From Actinomadura rifamycini DSM 43936 (GTDB taxonomy: Bacteria; Actinomycetota; Actinomycetes; Streptosporangiales; Streptosporangiaceae): 64,000 nt of DNA. Shown piece after piece: positions 30,225 through 39,198 of this stretch (positions within the stretch are counted from its first letter, which is position 1; each line of letters opens with the position of its first letter). The stretch lies in NCBI RefSeq assembly GCF_000425065.1, contig NZ_AULB01000003.1, positions 62,001 to 126,000 on the forward strand, in the 5' to 3' direction. Made by a program: the position numbers and the translations under genes. Under the pieces are notes generated by a model. The model was not told the DNA's origin and did not search any database. It saw only the letters and a program-made list of their open reading frames with translations.

Positions 30225-31771
30225 ATCTTCTGGGCGCGGCCCTCCCAGTACGGGTCGCGGAGCAGCCGCTTGTAGAGCTTGCCGGTCGGCGTGCGCGGCA
30301 TCGCGTCGACGTAGTCGATCGAGCGCGGCGCCTTGTACCCGGCCAGCTTCTCCCGGACGTGCGCGACCAGCTCACCGGTCAGCGCGTCCGACGGCTCGGC
30401 GCCGTCGGTGAGCTCGACGGCCGCCTTCACCTGCTCGCCGAACTCCTCGTCGGGGATCCCGAACACCGCGACGTCCCGGACCGCCGGGTGGGTGATCAGC
30501 ACGCCCTCGATCTCCGCCGGGTAGATGTTCACCCCGCCGCTGATGATCATGTCGATGGCGCGGTCGGCGAGGAAGAGGTAGCCGTCCTCGTCGAGGTAGC
30601 CGACGTCCCCGGTGGTGAACAGGCCGTCGTCGCGGTGGATCGAGCGGGTCTTCGCCTCGTCGCCCCAGTACTCGACGTCCTCGCCGCCGACGTACCGGAA
30701 CCACAGCTTCCCGGCCTCGCCCGGAGCCGCCGGACCGCCGTCCTCCCGCAGCACGTGCACCTCGGTCGTCGGCAGCGGGCGCCCCACGCTGCCGGGCCGC
30801 TCCAGCCACTCCGCGGCCGTGATCACGGTGTTGACCGACGACTCCGTGGAGCCGTAGTACTCGTGCACGACCGGGCCGAACCACTCGATCATCCGGCGCT
30901 TGATCTCCGGCGAGCACGGCGCCGCGCCGTGCCACACGGACACGAGGCTCGAGCCGTCGAACGCGGCGCGCACGTCCGGGTCCAGCCGCAGCATCCGGAC
31001 GAACTGGGTCGGCACCAGGTGCACGTTCGTGATCCGGTGCTCGTCGATGAGCCGCAGCGTCTCGGCCGGGTCGAAGTCGCGGCGCATCACCACCGCGCGG
31101 CCGCCGACCAGGAACGCCTGCGACCACAGCCACTGCGCCGAGTGGTAGACCGGCCCGACCAGCAGCGACCGCCCGCCCTCCGGGATCCGCAGGATCTCCG
31201 CGAACCCGTCGGCGACCAGCTTGGACGTCTCGATCGGCGCGCCCGCGGCCAGCACCTTGCGCGACACGCCCTTCGGCCGCCCCGTGGTGCCGGACGTGTA
31301 GATCATCGGCGCGCCCATGCTCTGGTCGGGCGGCTCCACCGCCTTGCCGGACGCCACGAACTCCTCGTACGGGACGAACCCGTCGACCGGCTCCCCGATC
31401 GCTACCCGGGCGTCCAGTGCGAGCCCGTCCGACCCCTCCCGCGCGACGCCGCCGAACGCGTCCTCGGAGAACAGGACCCGCGCGCCGGAGTCCGTGAGCA
31501 CGTACCGCAGCTCGTCGGCCGTCCAGTGCCAGTTGACCAGCACGTACCGGAGGCCGATGTGCCCGGCCGCGCACATCAGCTCGAAGTACTCGCGGCGGTT
31601 CCCCGAGTGGATCGCGATCGCGTCCCCGACGCCCAGCCCGAGGGCCCGCAGGGCGTCGGCGAGCCGGTCGGTCCGCTCGTTCAGGTCGCGCCAGCCGGTG
31701 GACCCCCGTTCGTCGGTCAGGGCGGGTTCGTCGGGACGTGTCTCGGCGTACGGTCGGAGCAGAACGGCCAT
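30221..31771 (-). CDS. AMP-dependent acyl-CoA synthetase
   Basis: 516 aa from ATG 31771, behind AGGAGG at a good distance. ANL superfamily: P-loop YTSGTTGRPKGV (about residue 185), EYYGSTE, GDVGYLDEDGYLFLADR and hinge, and C-terminal PTGKLYKRLL with the catalytic lysine. It activates a carboxylic acid as the AMP ester and transfers it to CoA; FadD-like, chain length unknown. Upstream is an AGAATGTGATTCT palindrome overlapping a TTGACA hexamer, a typical lipid-regulator arrangement. Confidence 0.92.
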   Translation of the reverse strand: MAVLLRPYAETRPDEPALTDERGSTGWRDLNERTDRLADALRALGLGVGDAIAIHSGNRREYFELMCAAGHIGLRYVLVNWHWTADELRYVLTDSGARVLFSEDAFGGVAREGSDGLALDARVAIGEPVDGFVPYEEFVASGKAVEPPDQSMGAPMIYTSGTTGRPKGVSRKVLAAGAPIETSKLVADGFAEILRIPEGGRSLLVGPVYHSAQWLWSQAFLVGGRAVVMRRDFDPAETLRLIDEHRITNVHLVPTQFVRMLRLDPDVRAAFDGSSLVSVWHGAAPCSPEIKRRMIEWFGPVVHEYYGSTESSVNTVITAAEWLERPGSVGRPLPTTEVHVLREDGGPAAPGEAGKLWFRYVGGEDVEYWGDEAKTRSIHRDDGLFTTGDVGYLDEDGYLFLADRAIDMIISGGVNIYPAEIEGVLITHPAVRDVAVFGIPDEEFGEQVKAAVELTDGAEPSDALTGELVAHVREKLAGYKAPRSIDYVDAMPRTPTGKLYKRLLRDPYWEGRAQKI

Positions 31772-31800
31772 CGGCCACCTCCTGGGACGCGACAGGAACC

Positions 31801-31818
31801 AGAATGTGATTCTGTCAA
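31801..31818 (-). promoter_or_regulatory. Promoter/operator of acyl-CoA synthetase gene
   Basis: AGAAT-GTG-ATTCT at 31801-31813 is a perfect 5+5 inverted repeat. Reading on the minus strand it directly follows TTGACA (31818-31813), a -35 match. It sits 30 bases upstream of the start codon, so a repressor here would block the promoter. No clear -10 was found. Confidence 0.5.
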
Positions 31819-32030
31819 CACGCCGCCCGGAAGAACAGGCCCCGACCGCCGCCCCGGCCGCTCCGCGGGCAGGGGCGGTCCCGGACGGGACCGGAGGGTG
31901 CGGGGTCGCGCCGAGCCCCGCGCCGTCCCGGTCCCGCCGGAGCCGCCGCGGCGCGGACGTCGACGACGCTGTCGCCGCCCGGCCGGGCTTCGCCGCCGCG
32001 GTCCGCCCCGGTGCGGGCCGCGGCGGGCGT

Positions 32031-32678
32031 TCAGGGGGCGCGGACGAGACCGGCGGGGGCCGCGCCCAGCACCGTCTCCGCCGCGCCGACGAGCTGCTCG
32101 AGGCGGTACACCTCGGTCCGGTGGAACGGCGGCGCGCCCGTCCGGGCGACGACCAGCACGACCCTGCCCGCGGCGAGCGGGCAGATGGCGTACTGCGCGC
32201 CGTCCGGCGCGGTGAACGCGCGCGGCCGCAGCGGCGCCAGCGCGGGCAGCTCGTCCTGGAGCACGCCGCCGATGCTGGCGTGCGCGAGCATGGCGTGACC
32301 GTCCTCGTCGATCTCCGCGAGGCCCGCCCAGTCGGCGCTGAGCACGCCGGGCACCGCGTCCGCCAGGATCTGCGGGCCCCGGTCCGGGACGGCCGCGACC
32401 TGCCCGATGACGGCGGCGTCCGGATGGACGCCGGCGGGCTCGACGGTGGGCCACACGCCGACGATCTCCACTCCCGGGATGGCGCCCAGCCCGTCCACCA
32501 GCCGCCCGATGCCCGCACCGGCGGGCCACGCCACGGTGAAGTCGTCCAGCGCCCGACCGTTGTCGCGTTCGAGCACCGCCATCTGCACGACGTCGGCTCC
32601 CGCGGCGCCCAGGGTGCGCGCCACCTTGCCCAGCGACCCTGGGCGGTCCGGCAGTCGTATGCGAATTCGCAGCAACAC
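32031..32678 (-). CDS. ACT-domain-like amino-acid-binding protein
   Basis: 215 aa from GTG 32678, with GGAGG five bases upstream; the GTG at 32684 overlaps that RBS. The N-terminal 75 residues (LRIRIRLPDRPGSLGKVARTLGAAGADVVQM) are an ACT domain, which binds amino acids or other small ligands. The remaining ~130 residues look GAF-like or like a degenerate sensor (WAGLAEIDEDGHAMLAHASIGG). Probably a small regulatory or sensor protein. It is monocistronic, with the Hsp70/GTPase operon divergent from it. Confidence 0.75.
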   Translation of the reverse strand: MLLRIRIRLPDRPGSLGKVARTLGAAGADVVQMAVLERDNGRALDDFTVAWPAGAGIGRLVDGLGAIPGVEIVGVWPTVEPAGVHPDAAVIGQVAAVPDRGPQILADAVPGVLSADWAGLAEIDEDGHAMLAHASIGGVLQDELPALAPLRPRAFTAPDGAQYAICPLAAGRVVLVVARTGAPPFHRTEVYRLEQLVGAAETVLGAAPAGLVRAP

Positions 32679-32874
32679 GGTCACCTCCTATCCGCGATCG
32701 TCCACACGGGGTGCTACAGCCCCGTATCCCCCCTGTTACCCACGCATGAAGATGTCGAGGGGGCAGACTCGGCAAGTTCGGTGCTGGAATGGCGGGCTCG
32801 GGTCAAACTAGAGTTCACGGAAGGTCAACAGCGCTCTACCGCCTCTTGCCGCCTCACCATTAAGGTCACTGCAC

Positions 32875-33636
32875 GTGTCGAGCGACGGGGAAGATCCGGT
32901 CAAAGACGGCCGGGACGACGCGGCGTTCCGCGCCGAGGTCAGGGACGCCCTGGCGGGGCTCGCCGCCCGGCTGGACCGCGAGCACGAACGGGCCGCGCAC
33001 CGCGAGTCCGTCATCGACCGTCTCCACGAGGAGAACCAGCGGCTGCGGCGGGGCGAGCTGCACGCGATGCTGGAGCCGGTCCGCGCCGCGCTGTACCGGG
33101 TGCACGACCAGGCCCGCCGCCTGGCGGCCGCCGAGGACGCCGGCGCGACGGCGGACCTGCTGGACGCGCTGGCCGACGACGTCGCGGACGCGCTCGCCCG
33201 GCTGGGCGTCGAGCGGTTCCGGGCCGAGCCCGGCCAGCCCTACGACCCGTCCCGGCACCGGCCCGTGGCGGTCGCGGCGGTCGCCGAGCCCGGCCGGGAC
33301 GGCACCGTCGTCGAGGCGCGCTCCGACGGGTTCGAGGAGGGCGGCCGGGTGCTGCGCAAGGCGGCCGTCTGCGTCGGCCGGCTGGAGCCCCGCCCGAACG
33401 GCGCGGGGAAGGCCGGGGGCGCCGCCGCCGAGGACGGTGCGGACGACGGCCCCGGGACCGGCGCGGGCAGCGGTGCGGACAGCGGTGCGGACGACGGCGC
33501 CGTGAACGGCGCGGAGGGCGGCGGCGCGGACGGCCGGGCGCCGGAGTCGGCGGCTCCGATCGTCAGGTCCGGGTCACGTCGCCGTGAGGCGGCCGGGCGC
33601 GGCGAGACCATGAACAACTCGACTCGGGACCGATAG
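32875..33636 (+). CDS. GrpE-like Hsp70 nucleotide-exchange factor
   Basis: 253 aa from GTG 32875. Residues 20-60 form a helix or coiled coil (LAARLDREHERAAHRESVIDRLHEENQRLRR). They are followed by a four-helix and beta-wing region ending DGTVVEARSDGFEEGGRVLRKAAVCVG, the GrpE C-terminal signature. Residues about 168-225 are a low-complexity Gly/Ala/Asp tail not seen in housekeeping GrpE. It sits 10 bases before the Hsp70 gene, so it most likely serves that Hsp70. It is a paralogue dedicated to this operon, not the heat-shock grpE: no dnaJ or HspR follows. Confidence 0.82.
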   Translation: MSSDGEDPVKDGRDDAAFRAEVRDALAGLAARLDREHERAAHRESVIDRLHEENQRLRRGELHAMLEPVRAALYRVHDQARRLAAAEDAGATADLLDALADDVADALARLGVERFRAEPGQPYDPSRHRPVAVAAVAEPGRDGTVVEARSDGFEEGGRVLRKAAVCVGRLEPRPNGAGKAGGAAAEDGADDGPGTGAGSGADSGADDGAVNGAEGGGADGRAPESAAPIVRSGSRRREAAGRGETMNNSTRDR

Positions 33637-33646
33637 TGAGAGGGAC

Positions 33647-35230
33647 ATGGCTGTCTACGGCATCGACCTGGGAACCACGTACTCCTGCATCGCCGCGATC
33701 GACGACGTGGGGCGGCCGGCGGTCCTGCGGAACCTGGAGGGCACCGACACGACGCCGTCGGTGGTGTACTTCGAGAGCGGCGAGAACGTCGTGGTGGGCG
33801 CGACCGCGAAGGACACCGCGGTCCTGGAGCCCGAGAACGTCGTCAGCCTGGTCAAGCGGGACATGGGCCGGGACGTCACGCGCCCGATGCACGGCATCGA
33901 CTTCACGCCCGAGGAGCTGTCGGCGTTCATCCTGCTGAAGCTGGCGACGGACGCGCGGACCACGACGGGCGAGGAGGCCCGCGACGTCGTGGTGACGGTG
34001 CCGGCGTACTTCGGCGCGGCGGAGCGCGACGCGACGCGCAAAGCGGGGCGGATCGCGGGCCTGAACGTCATCGACATCGTGTCGGAGCCGATCGCCGCGG
34101 CGATCAACTACGGGGTGCTGAACCCCGACCTGAACCGGACGATCCTGGTGTACGACCTCGGCGGCGGCACGTTCGACACGACGGTGATCACGCTGCGGGA
34201 CGGCCACATCGAGGTGGTGTGCACCGACGGCGACCACGAGCTGGGCGGCGCCGACTGGGACTCGCGGCTCGTGGAGCACCTGGCGGAGCGGTTCCGCGCC
34301 GAGCACCCGGACGCGGGCGACCCGCTGGACGACCCGCAGACCGAGCAGCAGCTGCGCCGGGACGCCGAGGACGCGAAGAAGTCGCTGACGACGCGGACGG
34401 CGCACACCGTCCGGGTGATGCACGGCGGGCGCGTCGCGGCCGTCGAGGTGACGCGGGAGAAGCTGGAGGAGCTGACCAAGGACCTCCTGGACCGGACGAT
34501 CGAGATCACCGGCCGGACGCTCACGGCGGCCGCCGACAAGGGCGTCCACGACTACGACGACCTCGTGCTGGTGGGCGGGTCGACGAAGATGCCGGTGGTC
34601 GCGGCGCGGCTGGAGACCGAGCTCGGCATGATCCCCCGGCTGCAGGACCCCGACCTCGCGGTGGCGAAGGGCGCGGCGCTGTACGCGTTCGAGGAGACCT
34701 ACCGGCGGCTGGTGCGGGAGGGCGCCGCCGAGCGCGCGGCGGACATGGCGATCCGGGCGGGGCTGTCGGCGGAGCAGCAGAAGCAGATCGCGGGGCGGCG
34801 GATCCGGACGGTCGCGTCGCACGCGTTCGGGATCGTCGTGGTGGACCGCGACAGCGGCGACGAGAGCGTCGCGCACCTCGTGCACGCGAACGACGAGCTC
34901 CCCGCGGCGAAGACCGAGGACTTCTTCACCGTCTACGACGACCAGACGTCGGCCGACATCCGGGTGATGGAGCAGGCGGGCAGCGTCGAGTCGCCGGAGC
35001 TCGGCGACAACAACGAGATCGCGACCGGGGAGATCCGGGTGCCGCCGGGCAAGAAGGCGGGCTGGCCGGTCGAGGTGACGTTCGCGCTCGACTCGTCCGG
35101 GCTGCTGAACGTGACGGCGGTGGAGAAGGAGACCGGCGAGCGGCTCGACCTGAAGGTCGACGTCGGCCGCATGTCCGAGGAGGAGGTCGAGCGCTCGCGG
35201 AAGGCCCTCTCCCGGGTCCGGGTGAGCTGA
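33647..35230 (+). CDS. Hsp70 (DnaK-like) lacking the C-terminal lid
   Basis: 527 aa, ATG 33647 behind GAGAGGGAC. Hsp70 ATPase: GIDLGTTYSC at the N terminus, YDLGGGTFDTT near residue 168 and VGGSTKMP near 308. The substrate-binding beta domain is present (SHAFGIVVVDRD, then GEIRVPPGKKAGWPVEVTF). The protein ends at KALSRVRVS, about 90-110 residues short of DnaK, so the helical lid is absent. A lidless Hsp70 should bind clients transiently. In the operon it follows its GrpE-like partner and precedes the FN3-like protein and GTPases. Confidence 0.92.
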   Translation: MAVYGIDLGTTYSCIAAIDDVGRPAVLRNLEGTDTTPSVVYFESGENVVVGATAKDTAVLEPENVVSLVKRDMGRDVTRPMHGIDFTPEELSAFILLKLATDARTTTGEEARDVVVTVPAYFGAAERDATRKAGRIAGLNVIDIVSEPIAAAINYGVLNPDLNRTILVYDLGGGTFDTTVITLRDGHIEVVCTDGDHELGGADWDSRLVEHLAERFRAEHPDAGDPLDDPQTEQQLRRDAEDAKKSLTTRTAHTVRVMHGGRVAAVEVTREKLEELTKDLLDRTIEITGRTLTAAADKGVHDYDDLVLVGGSTKMPVVAARLETELGMIPRLQDPDLAVAKGAALYAFEETYRRLVREGAAERAADMAIRAGLSAEQQKQIAGRRIRTVASHAFGIVVVDRDSGDESVAHLVHANDELPAAKTEDFFTVYDDQTSADIRVMEQAGSVESPELGDNNEIATGEIRVPPGKKAGWPVEVTFALDSSGLLNVTAVEKETGERLDLKVDVGRMSEEEVERSRKALSRVRVS

Positions 35231-35288
35231 GGACCGGCCGGGGCGCCGGGGGGAGCGGGGGGCGTCCCCCGCGGGGAGGCAAGCGGTC

Positions 35289-37925
35289 GTGACGTTCGAC
35301 GAGGAGTACCGCCGGGACGTGCTGGAGCCCGCGCGCGCCGCGGGCGACCAGCCGCCCGAGGACCTGCGCGCCCGGTACGCGCTGCCCGACCCGCTGGAGC
35401 CGGCCGCCGTCACGGCGCGGGTCCGGGAGGTGCGGCAGTGCTGGCGGCGGGCGCGCGGGCAGCTGAAGTACCGGCGCCTGATCGACCGGCTGGAGGCCGA
35501 GCACCGGGCGCTCGCGCCGGTGTTCGCCGCCGCCGAGCGCGGCGACCTGCGCGGCCTCGCCGACCGGCTGCACGGCGGGACGGAGCGGGCGCGGCGGCGC
35601 CGGGCGGAGACGCGGGCGCGGCTCGCGGACGCGGCGGGCGCGCCGCGGATGGCGACGCCCGGCGAGGTCGCGGCGATCGCGCGCGCCGGGGGGATGGCGG
35701 CGGACGAGCTGGCGCGGCTCGCGGCCGCGGACGGCATCGAGGTGCGGGAGCCCGACCCGCTGCCGGTGTCCGCGCCGTACCCGGCGTTCCGGAAGGTGCG
35801 TGAGTCGCTCGACGTGCTCGGCGAGCGGCACCTCGCCGGGTTCCTGTTCGGGGACCGGCCGACCGGGCCGATGCGCGTGCTCGACGGGTTCGCCCCGGCG
35901 TCCCCCGGCGGCGCCGACCGCGCCCCCCGTCCGGACCGCGCGGCGGTCGCGGCGGCGGGCGAGCGGTGGGCGCGGCGGGCCCGCGACACGAGCACCACGC
36001 ACGCCGAGACCGTCCTGGCGGCGCTGCGGTCGGGCGCCGACCCGGCGGACCTGCTGCTGTACGACGTCGTGGACCGGCTGCGGGAGCGGTTCCGGCAGCG
36101 CGCGTCGGACCGGGCGCTGCTGCGGCACGCCGCCGAGGACCTGGGCGTCGCGGCCGAGGACGCGCGGCGGCTGGTGTTCGCGGTCGTCCGGGAGGGCGGG
36201 CCCGGCGCCGGCGGCCTCGCGGGGCGGCTGCGGGCCCTGCTGGACGCCGGCGAGGTGTTCGCGGCGGCCGAGCTGGCGGACGCGTCGGACGTCCCGGCGC
36301 CCGACGGCGGCGGGGAGCAGCCGGAGGAGCGGCTGCTGGCGGCGGAGGCGCGGCGGCGGCTCGACACGGCGCTGCGGCTGCGCGAGACGGCCGCCGCCGA
36401 ACGCGACCCGGACCGGGCGTGGCGGCTGCTGGCCGACGCGCTCACCCTGGTCCGGGACCTGCCGGGCGCGGCCGAGCACCAGCGGCGGCTGGCGCCCGCG
36501 CCCGTCCCGGACGTGCGGGCCGACGTCGAGTACGGCGACGGGGACGCCGCCGGTGCGGTGCGGGTGTCGTGGGAGCCGTCGCCGTCGACGGCGGGCGACG
36601 TGCTCTACCACGTGGTGCGCCGCCGCGGCCGCCCCCCGCGGGGCCCGGCCGACGGGCGTCCCGTGCGGGACGGGCGGGACCCGGAGCCGCCGGTGAACGC
36701 GCCGCTGTACTACGGGGTCGTCGCGGTGCGGGGCGAGGCGGCGGCCGCGCCGGCGGTCGCGGGCCCCGTGGTGGTGCGGCCCGAGCCGTCCGGCGTCGAG
36801 CTGCTGCCGGGCGACGGGCGCGTCACCGGGCGGTGGCGGGTCCCGCCGGAGGCGGCGCGGGTGCTGGTGGTCCGGGACGGGACGGCCGTGCCCGCGGGCC
36901 GCGACGGGTTCGGCGACCGGGTGCCCAACGGCCGCGCCCTCACCTACCGGATCAGCGCCGTCTACCTCGACGGGGACGGCCGCGAGGTCGTCACACCGGG
37001 CGTGCGGGCGTCGGTGACGCCGAGCGCGCCGCCCGAACCGGTGATGGAGCTGGCCGCCGACCCCGACCCGGGCGATCCCGGGCTGGTGCGGGTGCGGTTC
37101 GCGCCGCCCGCGAGCGGCCGGGTGGAGCTGGTGCTGGCGGACGGCGAGCCGCCGTGGCCGCGCAGCGCGCTCGTCCCGCTGGAGGAGGTGCGGCGGGAGA
37201 CGCGGCGCGTCCCGGAGACCGCGCAGAGCGCCCCCGCCGAGGGACGGCTCGCGGTGCGGCCCGGGTCGGGCGGCTGGCTGGTCGCGGTGACGGTCGTCGA
37301 GGGCACCGCCGCGGTCGGCGCCGCGCACCGGCACGTGAACCTGCCGCCGCCCCGCGGGCTGGTCGCCGAGCGGCGCGGCGGGCACGTCCACGTGGGGTTC
37401 GACTGGCCCCGCGACGTCGCCGAGATCGACCTGCTGCACCGGGTGGCGGGCGCCGCGCCGGGGCGCGAGGCGGTGAGCCGCGCCGCGTACGACGCGCACG
37501 GCGGCATCCGGGTGCCCGCGCCGGAGGACGCCGCCGTGGAGGTGGTGCTCGCGTCCGCCGGGACGGTCGGCGGCGTCCGCGTGACCGGGCCGCCGGTGAC
37601 GGCGGTCGTCGCGGCGCGCACGGTCGTCCGGTACGACGTCGTGCGGTCGGGCCCGCCGTGGCGGCGGACGCTGACGATCCGGCTGACCGCGTCCCGCCCG
37701 GTCCGGGTGGGCCGGCTGTCGCTCGTCCTGCGGTCCGGGCGGGTGATGCCGCACCGCGCGGGCGACGGGGAGACGCTGCGGGCGTGGGAGCAGGTGCCGG
37801 TCCCCGGGGAGCTGTCGGCGCCCGCGCCGGACGCCGCCGGCCCGTACTGGCTGCGCTGCTTCGCCGCCGACGACGACGTCGAGCTGTCCGACCCGCCCGT
37901 CGACCGGCTGCGGGTGCGCCGGTGA
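35289..37925 (+). CDS. Large helical plus FN3-like protein of the Hsp70/GTPase operon
   Basis: 878 aa from GTG 35289. The first ~390 residues are charged and helical (two stretches rich in Arg/Ala/Glu). From about residue 405 several beta-sandwich units follow, with FN3-like spacing (VRVSWEPSPSTAGDVLYHVVRR; VTGRWRVPPEAARVLVVRDG; VHVGFDWPRDVAEIDLLHR). No catalytic motif, signal peptide or membrane segment is visible. It has no HPD motif, so it is not a J-protein, though its place after Hsp70 suggests a client adaptor or scaffold. I recognise no named family. Its stop overlaps the next start by four bases (GTGA), indicating translational coupling. Confidence 0.8.
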   Translation: MTFDEEYRRDVLEPARAAGDQPPEDLRARYALPDPLEPAAVTARVREVRQCWRRARGQLKYRRLIDRLEAEHRALAPVFAAAERGDLRGLADRLHGGTERARRRRAETRARLADAAGAPRMATPGEVAAIARAGGMAADELARLAAADGIEVREPDPLPVSAPYPAFRKVRESLDVLGERHLAGFLFGDRPTGPMRVLDGFAPASPGGADRAPRPDRAAVAAAGERWARRARDTSTTHAETVLAALRSGADPADLLLYDVVDRLRERFRQRASDRALLRHAAEDLGVAAEDARRLVFAVVREGGPGAGGLAGRLRALLDAGEVFAAAELADASDVPAPDGGGEQPEERLLAAEARRRLDTALRLRETAAAERDPDRAWRLLADALTLVRDLPGAAEHQRRLAPAPVPDVRADVEYGDGDAAGAVRVSWEPSPSTAGDVLYHVVRRRGRPPRGPADGRPVRDGRDPEPPVNAPLYYGVVAVRGEAAAAPAVAGPVVVRPEPSGVELLPGDGRVTGRWRVPPEAARVLVVRDGTAVPAGRDGFGDRVPNGRALTYRISAVYLDGDGREVVTPGVRASVTPSAPPEPVMELAADPDPGDPGLVRVRFAPPASGRVELVLADGEPPWPRSALVPLEEVRRETRRVPETAQSAPAEGRLAVRPGSGGWLVAVTVVEGTAAVGAAHRHVNLPPPRGLVAERRGGHVHVGFDWPRDVAEIDLLHRVAGAAPGREAVSRAAYDAHGGIRVPAPEDAAVEVVLASAGTVGGVRVTGPPVTAVVAARTVVRYDVVRSGPPWRRTLTIRLTASRPVRVGRLSLVLRSGRVMPHRAGDGETLRAWEQVPVPGELSAPAPDAAGPYWLRCFAADDDVELSDPPVDRLRVRR

Positions 37926-39196
37926 GCGGGCCGCCCCGGGCGGGGCTGTCGCGGGCGGCGCTGGGGCGGGTGCCGGGGCTGCCGGGCGGGCGCCGCGAGG
38001 TGACCTGCCCGTACTGCTTCGCGGCCACCGCGCCGCAGCGGATCCCGTTCCGGTGCCGGGGCCGGGCCGGACGGCAGCAGGGGTGCGCGCCCGTGCTGGA
38101 CGAGGCGCTCGCCGCCTACACCGGGTCGACGGCGGGCGCGTCGCTGCCGCCGGTGTTCGACCCGCCGGGCCGCCGCACCGCGCAGGCGGGGCGCGCCGAC
38201 TGCCCGGCGTGCGGCCGTCCGACCGGGAACCGGGTGTGCCCGCGGTGCCACAACCCGCTGCCGCCCGCCTACTGCGACTCCCCCGGCCGGATCGTCGCGC
38301 TGGTCGGGGCGAAGAACGCGGGCAAGAGCACCTACATCGCGGTGCTGCTGCACGAGCTGATGAACCGGGTCGGGACCGAACTCGACGCGTCCCTGGTGGC
38401 GTGCGACGACCGCACCATCGAACGGTACAAGCGGGACTTCGCGCGCCCGCTGCTGGAGGAGCGGAGGCTGCTGCCCACGACGGCGTCCGCCGCGACGAGC
38501 CCCCGCGAACCCCTCGTCTACCTGCTGACCCGCACCCGCCGGGGCCGGTTCGCGCGGGCCCGCAACGACGCGCTCGCGCTCGTCCTGTTCGACACCGCCG
38601 GGGAGGACCTGCGCAGCCGCGAGGTCACCGACCTGCACCTGCGCTACCTGGAGGCCGCCGACGCGGTGGTCTTCCTGGTGGACCCGCTCGAACTGCCGGG
38701 CGCCCGGCCGGTGCTGCGCGACGCCGTGCCCGCCCCGCGCGTCCCCGGCGAGGACCCCGACAGCGAGCCGCTGAACGTCATCGCGCGCGTCACCGACACG
38801 CTGCGGGGGCGGCACGGCGCCCGGCCCGGCGAGCCGCTGCCCGTCCCCGTCGCGGTCGCCCTCACCAAGATGGACGCGCTGCGCCCCGACCTGCTGCGGC
38901 AGTCCGCGCTGCACCGGACCCGCACCGGGGCGGGCGTCCTCGACCTCGACGACCGCGACGCCGTCCACGAGCAGGTGCGGGCGCTGCTGCACGACTGGCG
39001 GGCCGGGCAGCTCGACACCTACCTCGGGCAGCAGTACGCCGACCACGCGTTCTTCGCGCTCTCCGCGCTCGGCGGCGTCCCCGCGGACGGGCGGGTCGGC
39101 GCGGGCGGCGTCCGCCCGCACCGCGCCGAGGACCCGCTGCTGTGGCTGCTGTACCGGTTCGGGATGCTCGACGGTGTTCGTCCGGGAGGCGAGTGA
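37922..39196 (+). CDS. Zinc-ribbon TRAFAC-type GTPase
   Basis: 424 aa from GTG 37922, overlapping the previous stop. Two cysteine clusters at the N terminus (CPYCF...CRG...GC; CPACGRPTGNRVCPRCHNP) form zinc ribbons. The GTPase core follows: P-loop GAKNAGKST (about residue 129), G3 DTAGED (about 225) and G4 TKMD (about 317). This resembles the double-GTPase families found beside GAP1 proteins, from memory of Aravind-group work on conflict systems. It has no membrane segment, unlike the second GTPase of the operon. The activating ligand is unknown. Confidence 0.82.
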   Translation: MSGPPRAGLSRAALGRVPGLPGGRREVTCPYCFAATAPQRIPFRCRGRAGRQQGCAPVLDEALAAYTGSTAGASLPPVFDPPGRRTAQAGRADCPACGRPTGNRVCPRCHNPLPPAYCDSPGRIVALVGAKNAGKSTYIAVLLHELMNRVGTELDASLVACDDRTIERYKRDFARPLLEERRLLPTTASAATSPREPLVYLLTRTRRGRFARARNDALALVLFDTAGEDLRSREVTDLHLRYLEAADAVVFLVDPLELPGARPVLRDAVPAPRVPGEDPDSEPLNVIARVTDTLRGRHGARPGEPLPVPVAVALTKMDALRPDLLRQSALHRTRTGAGVLDLDDRDAVHEQVRALLHDWRAGQLDTYLGQQYADHAFFALSALGGVPADGRVGAGGVRPHRAEDPLLWLLYRFGMLDGVRPGGE

Positions 39197-39198
39197 CG

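Noticed and set aside
32685..32874. CIRCE or HAIR heat-shock element before the GrpE/Hsp70 genes
   Set aside because: Neither TTAGCACTC-N9-GAGTGCTAA nor CTTGAGT-N7-ACTCAAG is present.
35289..37925. J-domain protein assignment for the 878-residue protein
   Set aside because: No HPD motif or J-like helix pair is visible despite its place after Hsp70.
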